This document shows, in pieces, positions 17,940 through 27,426 of a stretch of 64,000 nt of DNA. How positions within the stretch are numbered: position 1 is the stretch's first letter; each line of letters opens with the position of its first letter. A model generated the notes under the pieces. The model was not told the DNA's origin. It did not search any database and worked only from the letters and a program-made list of their open reading frames with translations. A program made the position numbers and the translations under genes. The stretch spans positions 62,001 through 126,000 of the forward strand of contig JAVEDE010000076.1 of the NCBI GenBank assembly GCA_030841105.1, in the 5' to 3' direction. The DNA is from Pyrinomonadaceae bacterium. Lineage in GTDB: Bacteria > Acidobacteriota > Blastocatellia > Pyrinomonadales > Pyrinomonadaceae.

Positions 17940-18836
17940 ATGCGCCGTCGCTTGTCCGTTTACGCCCTGCTCATCGTTTGCTTCGCCGCCGCCACCGCGC
18001 GCGCGCAAGACTTTTCCAAGGTGCAGATGAAGGCGACGAAAGTGTCGGGCAACATCTACATGATCGAAGGTGCGGGCGGGAACATCGGCGTCTCGGCGGG
18101 CGCGGACGGCCTGCTCATCGTTGACGATCAGTTTGCGCCGCTCGCCGACAAGATTCGCGCCGCGCTCAAAGAGATCAACCCCGGCCAGTTGCGTTACGTG
18201 CTGAACACGCATTACCACGGCGACCACACGGGCAGCAATCCCATCTTCGGCAAAGAGGCGACCATCATCGCGCACGACAACGTGCGCGGCCGCCTCGCCA
18301 CGGAGCAGACCGTGCGCGGCCAGAAAGTTCCCGCCGCGCCCAAAGAGGCTCTGCCCGTCATCACCTTTAACCAGTCGGTCTCCATCTACTTCAACGGCGA
18401 GGAGATTCGCGTCGTCCATTTTCCGAGCGGCCACACCGACGGCGACAGCATCATGTTCTTCACCGCGTCGAACGTCGTCCACATGGGCGATCATTTCTTC
18501 GCCGCCCGCTTCCCGTTCATTGACCTCGAACACGGCGGCAGCGTCGAAGGCTTGACGCGCAACGTCGAAGCCGTCATCGCGCGCGTCCCGGCCGACGCCA
18601 AGATCATCCCCGGCCACGGCCCCCTCTCCACGCTCGACGACCTCAAACTCTACCGCCGCATGCTCGCCGAGACGACCGCGCACGTCCGCAAAGGCATGGC
18701 CGCGGGTCAGACCCTCGACCAACTCAAGGCGGCCGGACTCCCCGACGAGTGGAAGTCGTGGGGCACGGGCTTCATCAACACCCCCGCCTGGATCGAAACC
18801 ATCTTCAACAGCCTGTCGAAAGACGGCAAAAAGTAA
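17940..18836 (+). CDS. Exported metallo-beta-lactamase-fold hydrolase
   Basis: A secreted or periplasmic MBL-fold protein of 298 aa. ATG 17940 follows GGAGGG and starts a clear signal peptide (LSVYALLIVCFAAATARAQ). The dinuclear zinc motif is THYHGDH at about 90-96, with further ligands in the SGHTDGD segment (about 171), the MGDHFF segment and the PGHGPL segment. It resembles the generic MBL hydrolases common in Acidobacteriota; whether it acts on beta-lactams, esters or something else is not visible. It is followed by a strong bidirectional terminator shared with guaB. Confidence 0.88.
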   Translation: MRRRLSVYALLIVCFAAATARAQDFSKVQMKATKVSGNIYMIEGAGGNIGVSAGADGLLIVDDQFAPLADKIRAALKEINPGQLRYVLNTHYHGDHTGSNPIFGKEATIIAHDNVRGRLATEQTVRGQKVPAAPKEALPVITFNQSVSIYFNGEEIRVVHFPSGHTDGDSIMFFTASNVVHMGDHFFAARFPFIDLEHGGSVEGLTRNVEAVIARVPADAKIIPGHGPLSTLDDLKLYRRMLAETTAHVRKGMAAGQTLDQLKAAGLPDEWKSWGTGFINTPAWIETIFNSLSKDGKK

Positions 18837-18851
18837 ACGAGCATAGGACGG

Positions 18852-18897
18852 ACGCATAACGGGCGGCGTGTGATTGAACACGCCGCCCGTTATGCGT
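18852..18897. terminator. Bidirectional terminator hairpin between the MBL gene and guaB
   Basis: A 20-bp perfect inverted repeat (ACGCATAACGGGCGGCGTGT / ACACGCCGCCCGTTATGCGT) with loop GATTGA lies between two convergent genes and is followed by TTTAGG on plus. T-tracts are short on both sides, but stem length and position support termination in both directions. Confidence 0.8.
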
Positions 18898-18922
18898 TTA
18901 GGCTGAGCTTAATTGTTTCGCG

Positions 18923-20398
<1,476 letters not shown>

Positions 20399-20572
20399 TT
20401 AAAAACTCCCTTCCAGAAATTCGGACGGAGCGCGGCGGCCCGGCCGGCGGGGATGAAAATTGAACGGTTGAAGTTTGGACTAAAGGCGAGCGTAACAAAG
20501 CGCGTGGGCGGGCGCAAGGCGAGCGTCACGACGCGCGGCGCAAACTCGGTGCGCGGCGCGCCGGGCAGGGCT

Positions 20573-21466
20573 TCAGGGCTGTTGCAGCAGTTGTTCGTAA
20601 CCGTCTTTCGCAATCACCAACTCGACGAGCGACTTGCCTTTCGGCGGTTCAGTCGGGACTTTCGCGGGGCGACCGTTGATCGTGATTTCGAGATTCGCCG
20701 CCTTGATCTTCAAATACCGCACGGTCAGACGCTCGTTGGGCGCGAGCGTGACCTCTCTGACCTGCTCGGCCGCGATGTTGCCGTCGAGTTTCGGCCGTTC
20801 GTCCACGCGCGCCCCCACCCACACCTCTTCGCCCTTTGCCTTGATCCTGACGACTAAGCCGTCCGTCGCGGAAGTCGCCGCCGGATCGGGCGACGCGGGC
20901 GCGGCGGGTGTTTGCGCGGGCAGAGTTTGATCGTTCGTGCCGGGGTTGGTCGCTGGGGCAGTCGCGCCCGTCTGCGCGGGCGTCGCGGCGTTCGTGCTGA
21001 CGGCGGTGTTGCGCCGCTGGTAGTAGTGCAGCCCGGCGTAGATGCCGAGGGAGATGATGGCAAGTATGACGAGACTCAGGAGCGCGGTGACGATGGGCGA
21101 GCGCGACGTGTCGCCGTCCATGTAGATGCGCGACGACTGGCGCGAGGTCGGGAGTTCGTCGGGCGCTTCGCCCTGCGCGCGCGCCACCTCTGTGTACGCG
21201 GCGACGGCCTCGGCCTCGTTGAAGCCGACGGCCTTCGCGTAGGCTTTGATGAAGGAGCGGTTGAAGATGCCGCCGGGGAGTTCCTTGTAGTCGTCCGCCT
21301 CGATGGCTTCGAGGTAGCGTCGCGCGATGCGCGTCTGGTCGGAGAGTTCGCGCAGGGAGATGCCGCGCGCCTCGCGCGCCTGTCTGAGACGCGCGCCGAG
21401 AGAGGACTCGCCCCCGCCAGCTCCCGCGCGTTCATCAGAGTTCTGGTCAGGGGTCTTTGAGTTCAC
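20573..21466 (-). CDS. RodZ-like HTH membrane protein with DUF4115 tail
   Basis: Domain order fits RodZ, a cell-shape protein linking MreB to the cell wall: an N-terminal HTH_25 (LGARLRQAREARGISLRELS), one membrane helix (VTALLSLVILAIISLGIYAGL), a Thr/Pro/Ala linker and a C-terminal beta domain (DUF4115 type) ending near RPAKVPTEPPKGKSLVELVI. The ORF-track start (TTG 21574) overlaps the -10 box of the upstream promoter, so it cannot be right. GTG 21466 (VNSKTPDQNSDER, 297 aa) is the best visible start, although its ribosome site is weak. Confidence 0.8.
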   Translation of the reverse strand: MNSKTPDQNSDERAGAGGGESSLGARLRQAREARGISLRELSDQTRIARRYLEAIEADDYKELPGGIFNRSFIKAYAKAVGFNEAEAVAAYTEVARAQGEAPDELPTSRQSSRIYMDGDTSRSPIVTALLSLVILAIISLGIYAGLHYYQRRNTAVSTNAATPAQTGATAPATNPGTNDQTLPAQTPAAPASPDPAATSATDGLVVRIKAKGEEVWVGARVDERPKLDGNIAAEQVREVTLAPNERLTVRYLKIKAANLEITINGRPAKVPTEPPKGKSLVELVIAKDGYEQLLQQP

Positions 21467-21572
21467 TTGGTCGCTTGTTCTTAGGAGCGGAACGGCCGCC
21501 TGAGTTAAAGGCCGTTCGTTTGTTTCCGCCAGCCTCGCGCGACACCGCCCAGCGTGCCGCAACTTTTGGCGC

Positions 21573-21602
21573 AATATAACTTGCGCCGCGCGGGACTGTC
21601 AA
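21573..21602 (-). promoter_or_regulatory. Sigma70 promoter for the RodZ-like gene
   Basis: Minus-strand TTGACA (21597-21602) followed after 18 bp by TATATT (21573-21578), or after 17 bp by TTATAT. Predicted transcription start near 21566, about 100 bp before the GTG start at 21466. Confidence 0.8.
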
Positions 21603-21733
21603 ACTCAAGTTTTTTTAGGAAAGATGCGCGTCACTTGATTCTCGCCGCGCGGGGTGCTACGTTGACGCGTTCAGACAACCAAATTGGAATCGTTTTTAAT
21701 TTCTACAATCACACCGAAGCGAGGAGACGACTC

Positions 21734-22138
21734 ATGGCTCTCGAAGCACTGGGAATGGTCGAGACGAAAGGTTTTGTCGGCGCGGTCGAGGCCGCGGACG
21801 CGATGGTCAAGGCCGCCAACGTTCAACTGTTAGGGAAAGAGTACATCGGCGCGGGCTACGTGACGATCTTCGTGCGCGGCGACGTGGGCGCGGTCAAGGC
21901 CGCGACGGACGCGGGCGCAGCCGCCGCGCGTCGCGTCGGCGAGTTGATCAGCGTCCACGTCATCCCGCGCCCGCACGGCGAGGTCGAGCGCGTGCTGCCC
22001 AAGAACGGGCGCACCAACTACAGCCCCGACGAGCGCGCCCTGCAAGGCGGCGGGGGCGGCGGCCAACTCGGCGAAGGCGATCAAGGTCGCTCGCTCCAGG
22101 CCGGCGCGCGCGAGAACAATAGAGAGAAATCGAAGTGA
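21734..22138 (+). CDS. BMC-H microcompartment shell protein 1
   Basis: A single-domain BMC-H (PduA/EutM/CcmK-like) protein that forms hexameric tiles of a microcompartment shell. The BMC fold covers residues 1-90: [20 protein letters not shown], then [15 protein letters not shown], the central strand and pore loop, and the closing [11 protein letters not shown]-like end ([13 protein letters not shown]). A 40-residue Gly-rich hydrophilic tail follows and is not part of the fold. The ORF track starts 180 bp too early; ATG 21734 has GAGGAG 8 bp upstream. The stop codon TGA lies inside the first GTGACAA unit of the following repeat. First gene of the BMC locus. Confidence 0.93.
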   Translation: MALEALGMVETKGFVGAVEAADAMVKAANVQLLGKEYIGAGYVTIFVRGDVGAVKAATDAGAAAARRVGELISVHVIPRPHGEVERVLPKNGRTNYSPDERALQGGGGGGQLGEGDQGRSLQAGARENNREKSK

Positions 22139-22248
22139 CAAGCGACAGGTGACAAGTGACGAGATTTAAAGCAAGCCTTTGACGAGTGGCGAGCGATTAA
22201 GACAAGTCTGTTGCTTTAACTTGTCACCTGTCACCTGTCACTTGTCAC
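22135..22248. repeat. Heptamer-built palindrome between BMC-H1 and aldehyde dehydrogenase
   Basis: Left arm GTGACAA-GCGACAG-GTGACAA-GTGACGA then TTTAAAGCAA; the right arm is the complement (TTGCTTTAACTTGTCACCTGTCACCTGTCACTTGTCAC). Both arms are built from the word GTGACRR. The upstream stop codon is inside the first unit. Confidence 0.9.
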
Positions 22249-22266
22249 TGCTTTCGGAGGTTTGTC

Positions 22267-24219
22267 ATGTCAGTTGACAAAGACCTTGTCTCGGTGCAGC
22301 AGGCGCGCGATCTGGTCGAGGCGGCGCACCGCGCGCAGACCGAACTGGCGCGTTTCGATCAGGCGCGGATTGACCGCATCTGCGAGGCGATGGCGAAGGC
22401 CGCGCTCAAGGATGCCGCGCGGCTCGGCGCGATGGCCGTCGAAGAGACGGGCTTCGGCGTCGCCGACGACAAGCGCGAGAAGAACCGCTTCGCGGCCGAA
22501 GACGTGTGGGACGCGTTCCGCGGCTTGCGCACGGTCGGCGTCGTCTCCGAGTCGAAAGACGTGATAGAGATCGCCAGCCCGCGCGGCGTCGTCTGCGGCA
22601 TCATCCCCTCCACCAACCCGACGTCAACCGCGATCTTCAAAATCCTCATCTCGATCAAATCGCGCAACACCATCGTCCTCTCGCCCCACCCGTCGGCCGC
22701 CAAGTGCATCAACGAGACGGCGCGCGTGATGCGCGAGGTGGCGATCAAGGAAGGCTTGCCCGCCGACGCCATCGGCTGCATGACGACCGCCACCATCGAA
22801 GGCACGGAAGCGTTGATGAAGAACCGTTTGACGGCCGTCATCCTCGCGACGGGCGGCATCGGTCTGGTGCGCGCGGCTTACTCTTCGGGCAAGCCCGCGT
22901 TCGGCGTCGGCCCCGGCAACGTGCCGGTCTTCGTCGAGCGCAGCGCCGACGTGCCGATGGCCGTGCAAAATATTTTGACGGGCAAGACTTTCGACAACGG
23001 GACGATCTGCGCTTCGGAGCAGGCGGTCGTCGCCGACGCGCCCGTGGCGAAAGCGGTGCGCGCGGAGTTTGCGCAACAGGGCGGCCACTTCCTGAGTGCG
23101 GCGGAAGCGGATCAGTTAGCCAAGGTGGTCGCGACGCCGCAACGGACTTTGAATCCGGGCATCGTCGGCAAGTCGGTCGAAGTGATCGCGATGATGGCGG
23201 GCTTGAGCGTGCCGCCGGGCACGCGCTGCCTGTTGGCCGACGTGGGCGGCGTCGGGCGCGAGCACCCGCTCTCGATGGAGAAGCTGTCGCCGATTCTCGC
23301 CTTCTACGTCGAGGACGGCGTGGAACGCGGCGCGGCGCGTTGCTTCGAGATTTTGAGTTACGGCGGGATGGGACACACCGCCGGAATCCACACGCGCTCG
23401 CGCGACGTGGCGAAGGCTTACGGCATGGAGATGCCCGCCTCGCGCGTCGTCGTCAACACGCCGACGACGCACGGCGCAATCGGCTTCTCCACCGCGCTCC
23501 CGCCCTCGATGACTTTGGGCTGCGGCTCTTGGGGCGGCAACGTCACCTCCGACAACATCTCGCCGCTCCATTTGATGGACATCAAACGCGTCGCCTTCGA
23601 GACGCGACCCGTCAAGAGCGCGCGACCGGCGCGCACGACAAACGCGGCGACGCACGCACCGGCAGCGTCCGCGCCGTCAACTATGAACGCGCCATCGCAG
23701 CCGCGCACGACGGTCGCACCGGCGGCGGGCGGCAAGGTCAGCCGCGAAGACGTGGCGGCCATCGTGGATCGCTTCCTATCGAACCGGAACGCGAGCCAGC
23801 CGACGCCGACCTTCAACGCGCCGATGCGCCCGACGGAATCGCCCGCGCCCACGCAGCCCGTGATAGACGTGGAAGTGAACCGCACCACGGGCGGCAGCGC
23901 CGCCCCGCACGCCGAAGCCGCGCCGACCGCGCAGGCGAGCGGCAGTAGTAGTGCGAGCGGCGGTAACGGCGGCGGAAGTTCAAACGCGCAATCAGCCGCG
24001 CCGACCGCGAAGCCCGCGGCTTCGACAGTCGGCGGCGCGCAGACTCAAACGGCGGCGTCGCCGCAATCCAACGGGCACAAGGCCGTGGACTTCGTCTCCG
24101 AAGACGACGTGCGCCGCGCCATCCAGAAGGGCGAGAAAATTTACGTCAACGCCAAAACGATCATCACTCCGTCCGCGCGCGACATCGGCGACCCGGCGGA
24201 AGTCTTCGCGAAGGTTTGA
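22267..24219 (+). CDS. CoA-acylating aldehyde dehydrogenase with long C-terminal extension (BMC-associated)
   Basis: Converts an aldehyde, CoA and NAD+ to acyl-CoA. Residues 1-455 match the EutE/PduP/AdhE class: [14 protein letters not shown] at about 113, [17 protein letters not shown] at about 209 and the catalytic Cys248 in [10 protein letters not shown]. EutE and PduP are ~465 aa; this one is 650. The extra part is a ~150-residue Ala/Pro/Ser/Gly-rich linker and a final conserved-looking module ([20 protein letters not shown] then [10 protein letters not shown]). That shape, linker plus short terminal module, suggests a shell-targeting or partner-binding tail. CGGAGG 6 bp before ATG 22267 gives a clear ribosome site. 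It would detoxify or use an aldehyde inside the compartment; the substrate is unknown. Confidence 0.92.
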   Translation: MSVDKDLVSVQQARDLVEAAHRAQTELARFDQARIDRICEAMAKAALKDAARLGAMAVEETGFGVADDKREKNRFAAEDVWDAFRGLRTVGVVSESKDVIEIASPRGVVCGIIPSTNPTSTAIFKILISIKSRNTIVLSPHPSAAKCINETARVMREVAIKEGLPADAIGCMTTATIEGTEALMKNRLTAVILATGGIGLVRAAYSSGKPAFGVGPGNVPVFVERSADVPMAVQNILTGKTFDNGTICASEQAVVADAPVAKAVRAEFAQQGGHFLSAAEADQLAKVVATPQRTLNPGIVGKSVEVIAMMAGLSVPPGTRCLLADVGGVGREHPLSMEKLSPILAFYVEDGVERGAARCFEILSYGGMGHTAGIHTRSRDVAKAYGMEMPASRVVVNTPTTHGAIGFSTALPPSMTLGCGSWGGNVTSDNISPLHLMDIKRVAFETRPVKSARPARTTNAATHAPAASAPSTMNAPSQPRTTVAPAAGGKVSREDVAAIVDRFLSNRNASQPTPTFNAPMRPTESPAPTQPVIDVEVNRTTGGSAAPHAEAAPTAQASGSSSASGGNGGGSSNAQSAAPTAKPAASTVGGAQTQTAASPQSNGHKAVDFVSEDDVRRAIQKGEKIYVNAKTIITPSARDIGDPAEVFAKV

Positions 24220-24225
24220 AAGCTG

Positions 24226-24293
24226 GTGAATCGTGAATCGTGAATAGAGAAACCCTGCTTTCTTCCATTCACGATTCACGATTCACGATTCAC
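24226..24293. repeat. Heptamer palindrome of the GTGAATC family
   Basis: GTGAATC-GTGAATC-GTGAATA-GAGAAA on the left and the complement of GTGAATC x3 plus GTGAATG-GAAGAA on the right, separated by ACCCTGCT. It sits seven bases after the aldehyde dehydrogenase stop and 12 bp before the BMC-P start. Confidence 0.9.
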
Positions 24294-24304
24294 GGTCTTA
24301 CTTT

Positions 24305-24637
24305 ATGTTCCTGGGAAAAGTGGTCGGCACGGTCTGGTCAACGAAGAAGACGCCTGATCTGGAGGGCGTCAAGTTTCTCGTCGTGCACCCGATTGAGTTG
24401 GACAAAGAGCCGAACCGCAGCATCATCGTGGTGGCGGATCGTTTGGGCGCGGGCGTGGGTGAAATCGTGATGTGCGCCTTCGGCAAGGCGGCGCGCTCGG
24501 CCATCGGCGATCAGGAAATGTCTATCGAAGCGGCGGTCGTCGGGATCGTGGATCGCGTGGACGTGCAAGGCTCGCCGTCGGACGATCTCAGAGAGGCCGC
24601 GCGGGAATTACACAGCGGGGACAATGGAAGACGGTGA
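24305..24637 (+). CDS. BMC-P (EutN/CcmL) pentameric shell vertex protein
   Basis: A 110-aa EutN/CcmL-family protein that caps the twelve vertices of a microcompartment shell. The family start is typical (MFLGKVVGTVWSTKKTPDLEG, with FLVVHPIEL following), as are the DRLGAGVGEIVMCAFG segment and the AVVGIVDRVDV ending of the fold. The last ~20 residues are a short charged tail. No Shine-Dalgarno sequence is visible before ATG 24305 (CACGGTCTTACTTT). The stop TGA lies inside the first GTGACGA of the next repeat. The presence of BMC-P shows that a closed shell can be made. Confidence 0.95.
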   Translation: MFLGKVVGTVWSTKKTPDLEGVKFLVVHPIELDKEPNRSIIVVADRLGAGVGEIVMCAFGKAARSAIGDQEMSIEAAVVGIVDRVDVQGSPSDDLREAARELHSGDNGRR

Positions 24638-24732
24638 CGAGTGACAAGTGACGAGTGACAAGTTAAAGCAGAAACTTCGTCTTTAAACTTGTCTTGATTC
24701 CGGCTCGTCACTCGTCACTTGTCACTCGTCAC
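24634..24732. repeat. Heptamer palindrome between BMC-P and ACT genes
   Basis: Left arm GTGACGA-GTGACAA-GTGACGA-GTGACAA-GTTAAAG; the right arm ends GTCACTCGTCACTTGTCACTCGTCAC. 26 of the outer 28 bases pair. It is followed by TGTTTTCTT and then the ATG of the ACT gene, so hairpin plus U-tract directly precedes a start codon. Confidence 0.92.
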
Positions 24733-24741
24733 TGTTTTCTT

Positions 24742-25236
24742 ATGGCAAACGAGGAATTGATCTACCGGATCACGCGGGCGGTGTACGGGCGTTTGGGGGC
24801 GCAGGCCGACGAGCGCACGGTGGAGAATTTGGTGACGGACATCTACCGCGCGATTGAGCCGGTGGTGGATGCGGCGGGCAACGGCGGGGGCGACGCGGGC
24901 GGGCGCACCAGCGGCGGCGCGCGTCGCGGGCTGACGGCGCACGGCGGCGAGGCGGAAGGCTCTTCCAACCGACTCATCGTGTCGGTCTTCGGCGTCGATC
25001 ATCCGGGCATCGTGGCGGGCGTGGCGCAGATTCTCGCCGAGTCCGGGTGCAGCATCGCGGACATCAACCAGACGGTCGTGCAGGGCAAGTTTGCGATGGT
25101 CATCATCGCCGACTCGACCAACTCCAACGCGCCGGTCGGGACACTCAAGGAACGCTTCCGCGCCGCCGGAGACAAACTCGGCGTCCGCATCTACGCCCAG
25201 CGCGAAGACCTCTTCAACGCGATGCATAGAATTTGA
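24742..25236 (+). CDS. ACT-domain protein with helical N-terminal extension (BMC locus)
   Basis: Residues ~76-164 are an ACT domain of the UPF0237/GcvR-like kind (SVFGVDHPGIVAGVAQILAE, then SIADINQTVV), a fold that usually binds small ligands such as amino acids. Residues 1-40 form two short amphipathic helices (EELIYRITRAVYGRLG and VENLVTDIYRAIEPV), followed by a ~35-residue Gly/Ala/Arg linker. Helix plus flexible linker is how many BMC cargo proteins are targeted to the shell, so luminal targeting is plausible but inferred. Start ATG 24742, not the track start, which lies inside the repeat; no Shine-Dalgarno is visible. UPF0237 ACT proteins are commonly encoded beside UPF0210 proteins, as here. 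Confidence 0.85.
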   Translation: MANEELIYRITRAVYGRLGAQADERTVENLVTDIYRAIEPVVDAAGNGGGDAGGRTSGGARRGLTAHGGEAEGSSNRLIVSVFGVDHPGIVAGVAQILAESGCSIADINQTVVQGKFAMVIIADSTNSNAPVGTLKERFRAAGDKLGVRIYAQREDLFNAMHRI

Positions 25237-25242
25237 GGGACA

Positions 25243-25335
25243 GTGACAAGTGACGGGTGACAAGTGACAAGTTAAATCGCCGCTCTATCTTTAAACTTGT
25301 CTTTCGCTCGCCACTTGTCACTCGTCACTCGTCAC
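25243..25335. repeat. Heptamer palindrome between ACT and zinc-ribbon genes
   Basis: GTGACAA-GTGACGG-GTGACAA-GTGACAA-GTTAAA on the left, complement of GTGACGA-GTGACGA-GTGACAA-GTGGCGA on the right, then TGTTTTT and the ATG of the next gene at 25343. Confidence 0.9.
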
Positions 25336-25342
25336 TGTTTTT

Positions 25343-25993
25343 ATGGAACCGGAAATCGCACGTCGGTGTTTGAGTTGCGGCGCGTCCGTGCGCGGGCGGG
25401 CGAGTTTTTGCCCGCAGTGCGGGAGTCGGATGGACGGCGCGGCGGATGAAGAGAACCACGCGATGGCCGCCGCCGGGGCGACGACGCAGGCGAAGGACGA
25501 GGCGCGACCCGCCACGACGCGCGGCGGCGCGCTCGTCGAGGAAGCGATGCGCGCGGCGACGACGCTGAACGATAAACTACCGACGCTTTCACAGGAGTCG
25601 CCCGCCTCCGGCAATCACAAGGGCGCGCCGGAACGCGAACCGCAACCGGCGCGTGAAGACGTGCGGAGCAGCGTCGCGGCGTCAAACGCGTCGCAGTCGT
25701 TCGGGCGCGAAGAGAGCATCGCGGAATCAGGGAACGTCGCGGAGTCGGCAACGGCGGGGACGACGAAACCGGCGGCGCAGGGTGAGACGCGCGGCCGGAT
25801 CGGTCGGCGCGCGGCGTCGGTCGGCGCGAGCGTCGGGGAGACGGTGCGGCCGCGCGTGGAGAAGTTGCGCGAGGCTTCGACGGTCGTCTTCGACGAGGCG
25901 ACGGACGATCCGGGCTTGCGTTTCGTGATCGTCGCCGCCGTGCTCTTTTTACTCTTCCTCTTCATCCTCCTCTTCAGTTACATCCTCGGCTAA
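25343..25993 (+). CDS. Zinc-ribbon protein with C-terminal membrane anchor (BMC locus)
   Basis: A 216-aa protein of unknown function. Residues 9-29 form a double zinc ribbon (CLSCG and CPQCG). Residues 30-175 are Ala/Thr/Glu/Arg-rich and probably disordered. One hydrophobic helix at the very C-terminus (VIVAAVLFLLFLFILLFSYIL) would anchor it in the inner membrane with the ribbon in the cytosol. It lies between the ACT and UPF0210 genes, whose families are usually adjacent, so it may link that pair to the membrane. ATG 25343 follows a U-rich tract without a Shine-Dalgarno site. Assignment rests on motif reading only. Confidence 0.8.
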   Translation: MEPEIARRCLSCGASVRGRASFCPQCGSRMDGAADEENHAMAAAGATTQAKDEARPATTRGGALVEEAMRAATTLNDKLPTLSQESPASGNHKGAPEREPQPAREDVRSSVAASNASQSFGREESIAESGNVAESATAGTTKPAAQGETRGRIGRRAASVGASVGETVRPRVEKLREASTVVFDEATDDPGLRFVIVAAVLFLLFLFILLFSYILG

Positions 25994-26011
25994 ACCGGCG
26001 TACACCTTTCT

Positions 26012-27379
26012 ATGGAATATTCACAAGCGGAAATCTTGCAGACCGTGCGGATGACCGAGATGGAGCACCTCGACGTGCGCACCGTCACGCTCGGCCTCTC
26101 GCTGCGCGACTGCGCGGGCGACTCCATCGAGCGCACGGCCGAACGCGTGCGCGCCAAGATCGAGCGCACGGCCGAACGGCTCGTCTCGACGGTTGACGGC
26201 ATCAGCGACGAACTCGGCATCAGCGTCGCCAACAAGCGCATCTCGATCACGCCCGCCTCGCACGTCGCCGGGGGCGCGCAAAGCGTCGCCGATTGTCTGA
26301 CGCTCGCGCGCGCGATTGACGAGGCGGCGACGCGCGTCGGCGTGGACTTCCTCGGCGGCTATTCCGCGCTCGTGCAGAAGGGCTGGACGAACGTCGAAGA
26401 CTTGTTCCTCGCTTCGATCCCCGAAGCATTAGCGACGACGAAGCGGCTCTGCTCGTCCGTCAACGTCGCGACGACTCGCGCGGGGATCAACATGGACGCC
26501 GTGGCGCGCGTCGGCCGCTTGATCAAAGAGGCCGCGGAGTTGACGCGCGATCAAGGGGGCTTGGCCTGCGCGAAGTTCGTCTGCTTCGCGAACGCCGTCG
26601 AGGACAACCCGTTCATGGCGGGCGCGTTTCACGGTACGGGCGAGGGCGAGGCCGTCATCAACGTCGGCGTGTCGGGGCCGGGCGTCGTCAACCACGCCGT
26701 CCGCCACGCGCCGCGCGACATGCCGCTACATGAACTCGCCGAACTGATCAAAAAACTCTCCTTCAAACTCGCGCGCGCGGGCGAACTCGTCGGGCGCGAG
26801 GCGGCGCGTCGTCTCGGCCTGCGCTTCGGCATCATTGATCTCTCGCTCGCGCCGACCCCCTTGCGCGGCGATTCGGTCGCTGAGATCATCGAAGCCTTCG
26901 GGTTCGAGCGCGCGGGCGCGCCGGGCACGACCGCCGCGCTCGCGCTGTTGACCGACGCGGTGAAGAAGGGCGGCGCGATGGCTTCGAGCGCGGTGGGCGG
27001 CATGAGCGGCGCGTTCATCCCCGTCTCGGAAGACGCGGCGATGATTGACGCGGCGCGCGTCGGCGCGCTCACGTTGGAGAAGTTGGAGGCGTGGACGAGC
27101 GTCTGCTCGGTCGGCCTCGACATGATCGCCGTGCCCGGCGCGACCTCCGCCGAGACCATCGCCGCCATCATCGCCGACGAGATGGCAATCGGCGTGATGA
27201 ACACGAAGACGACCGCCGTGCGGATCATCCCCGCGCCCGGCAAGGTGGTCGGCGACATGGTGGAGTTTGGGGGCTTGCTCGGCACTGCGCCCGTGATGGC
27301 CGTCAACAGTTTCAACTGCGCCGACTTCATACGCCGCGGAGGCTACATCCCCGCGCCCGTCCAATCGTTGAGAAATTAG
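26012..27379 (+). CDS. UPF0210/DUF711 family protein (PFL-like fold)
   Basis: A 455-aa member of UPF0210 (DUF711), full length for the family. Recognisable segments are [20 protein letters not shown] at the start, [16 protein letters not shown], then [20 protein letters not shown] (about 210-230) and the C-terminal ending [18 protein letters not shown]0210 proteins have a fold related to pyruvate formate-lyase, but I see no glycyl-radical motif here, so it is not a radical enzyme by sequence. In many bacteria a UPF0237 ACT gene directly precedes the UPF0210 gene; here a zinc-ribbon gene separates them. No biochemical function is established to my knowledge. Its position within a shell-gene cluster is the notable point. 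Confidence 0.9.
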   Translation: MEYSQAEILQTVRMTEMEHLDVRTVTLGLSLRDCAGDSIERTAERVRAKIERTAERLVSTVDGISDELGISVANKRISITPASHVAGGAQSVADCLTLARAIDEAATRVGVDFLGGYSALVQKGWTNVEDLFLASIPEALATTKRLCSSVNVATTRAGINMDAVARVGRLIKEAAELTRDQGGLACAKFVCFANAVEDNPFMAGAFHGTGEGEAVINVGVSGPGVVNHAVRHAPRDMPLHELAELIKKLSFKLARAGELVGREAARRLGLRFGIIDLSLAPTPLRGDSVAEIIEAFGFERAGAPGTTAALALLTDAVKKGGAMASSAVGGMSGAFIPVSEDAAMIDAARVGALTLEKLEAWTSVCSVGLDMIAVPGATSAETIAAIIADEMAIGVMNTKTTAVRIIPAPGKVVGDMVEFGGLLGTAPVMAVNSFNCADFIRRGGYIPAPVQSLRN

Positions 27380-27426
27380 CGTTCGATCGAACCGCCGGGA
27401 AATTAGTGCAAGGAGAATTTAACCTC

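Noticed and set aside
22506-23948. 480-aa ORF in a second frame of the aldehyde dehydrogenase
   Set aside because: Arg-rich frame shadow of a gene with clear catalytic motifs.
22135-25335. CRISPR array made of the GTGACAA repeats
   Set aside because: The units are 7 bp with no spacers, arranged as inverted arms around a short centre, and no cas gene is present.
26012-27379. Glycyl-radical enzyme as BMC signature enzyme
   Set aside because: The UPF0210 protein lacks the C-terminal glycyl-radical motif and no activating enzyme gene is present; only the fold is related.
27091-27426. Upstream 112 codons of the POTRA ORF as part of the protein
   Set aside because: They overlap the UPF0210 gene in another frame; GTG 27427 with AGGAG upstream gives a signal peptide.
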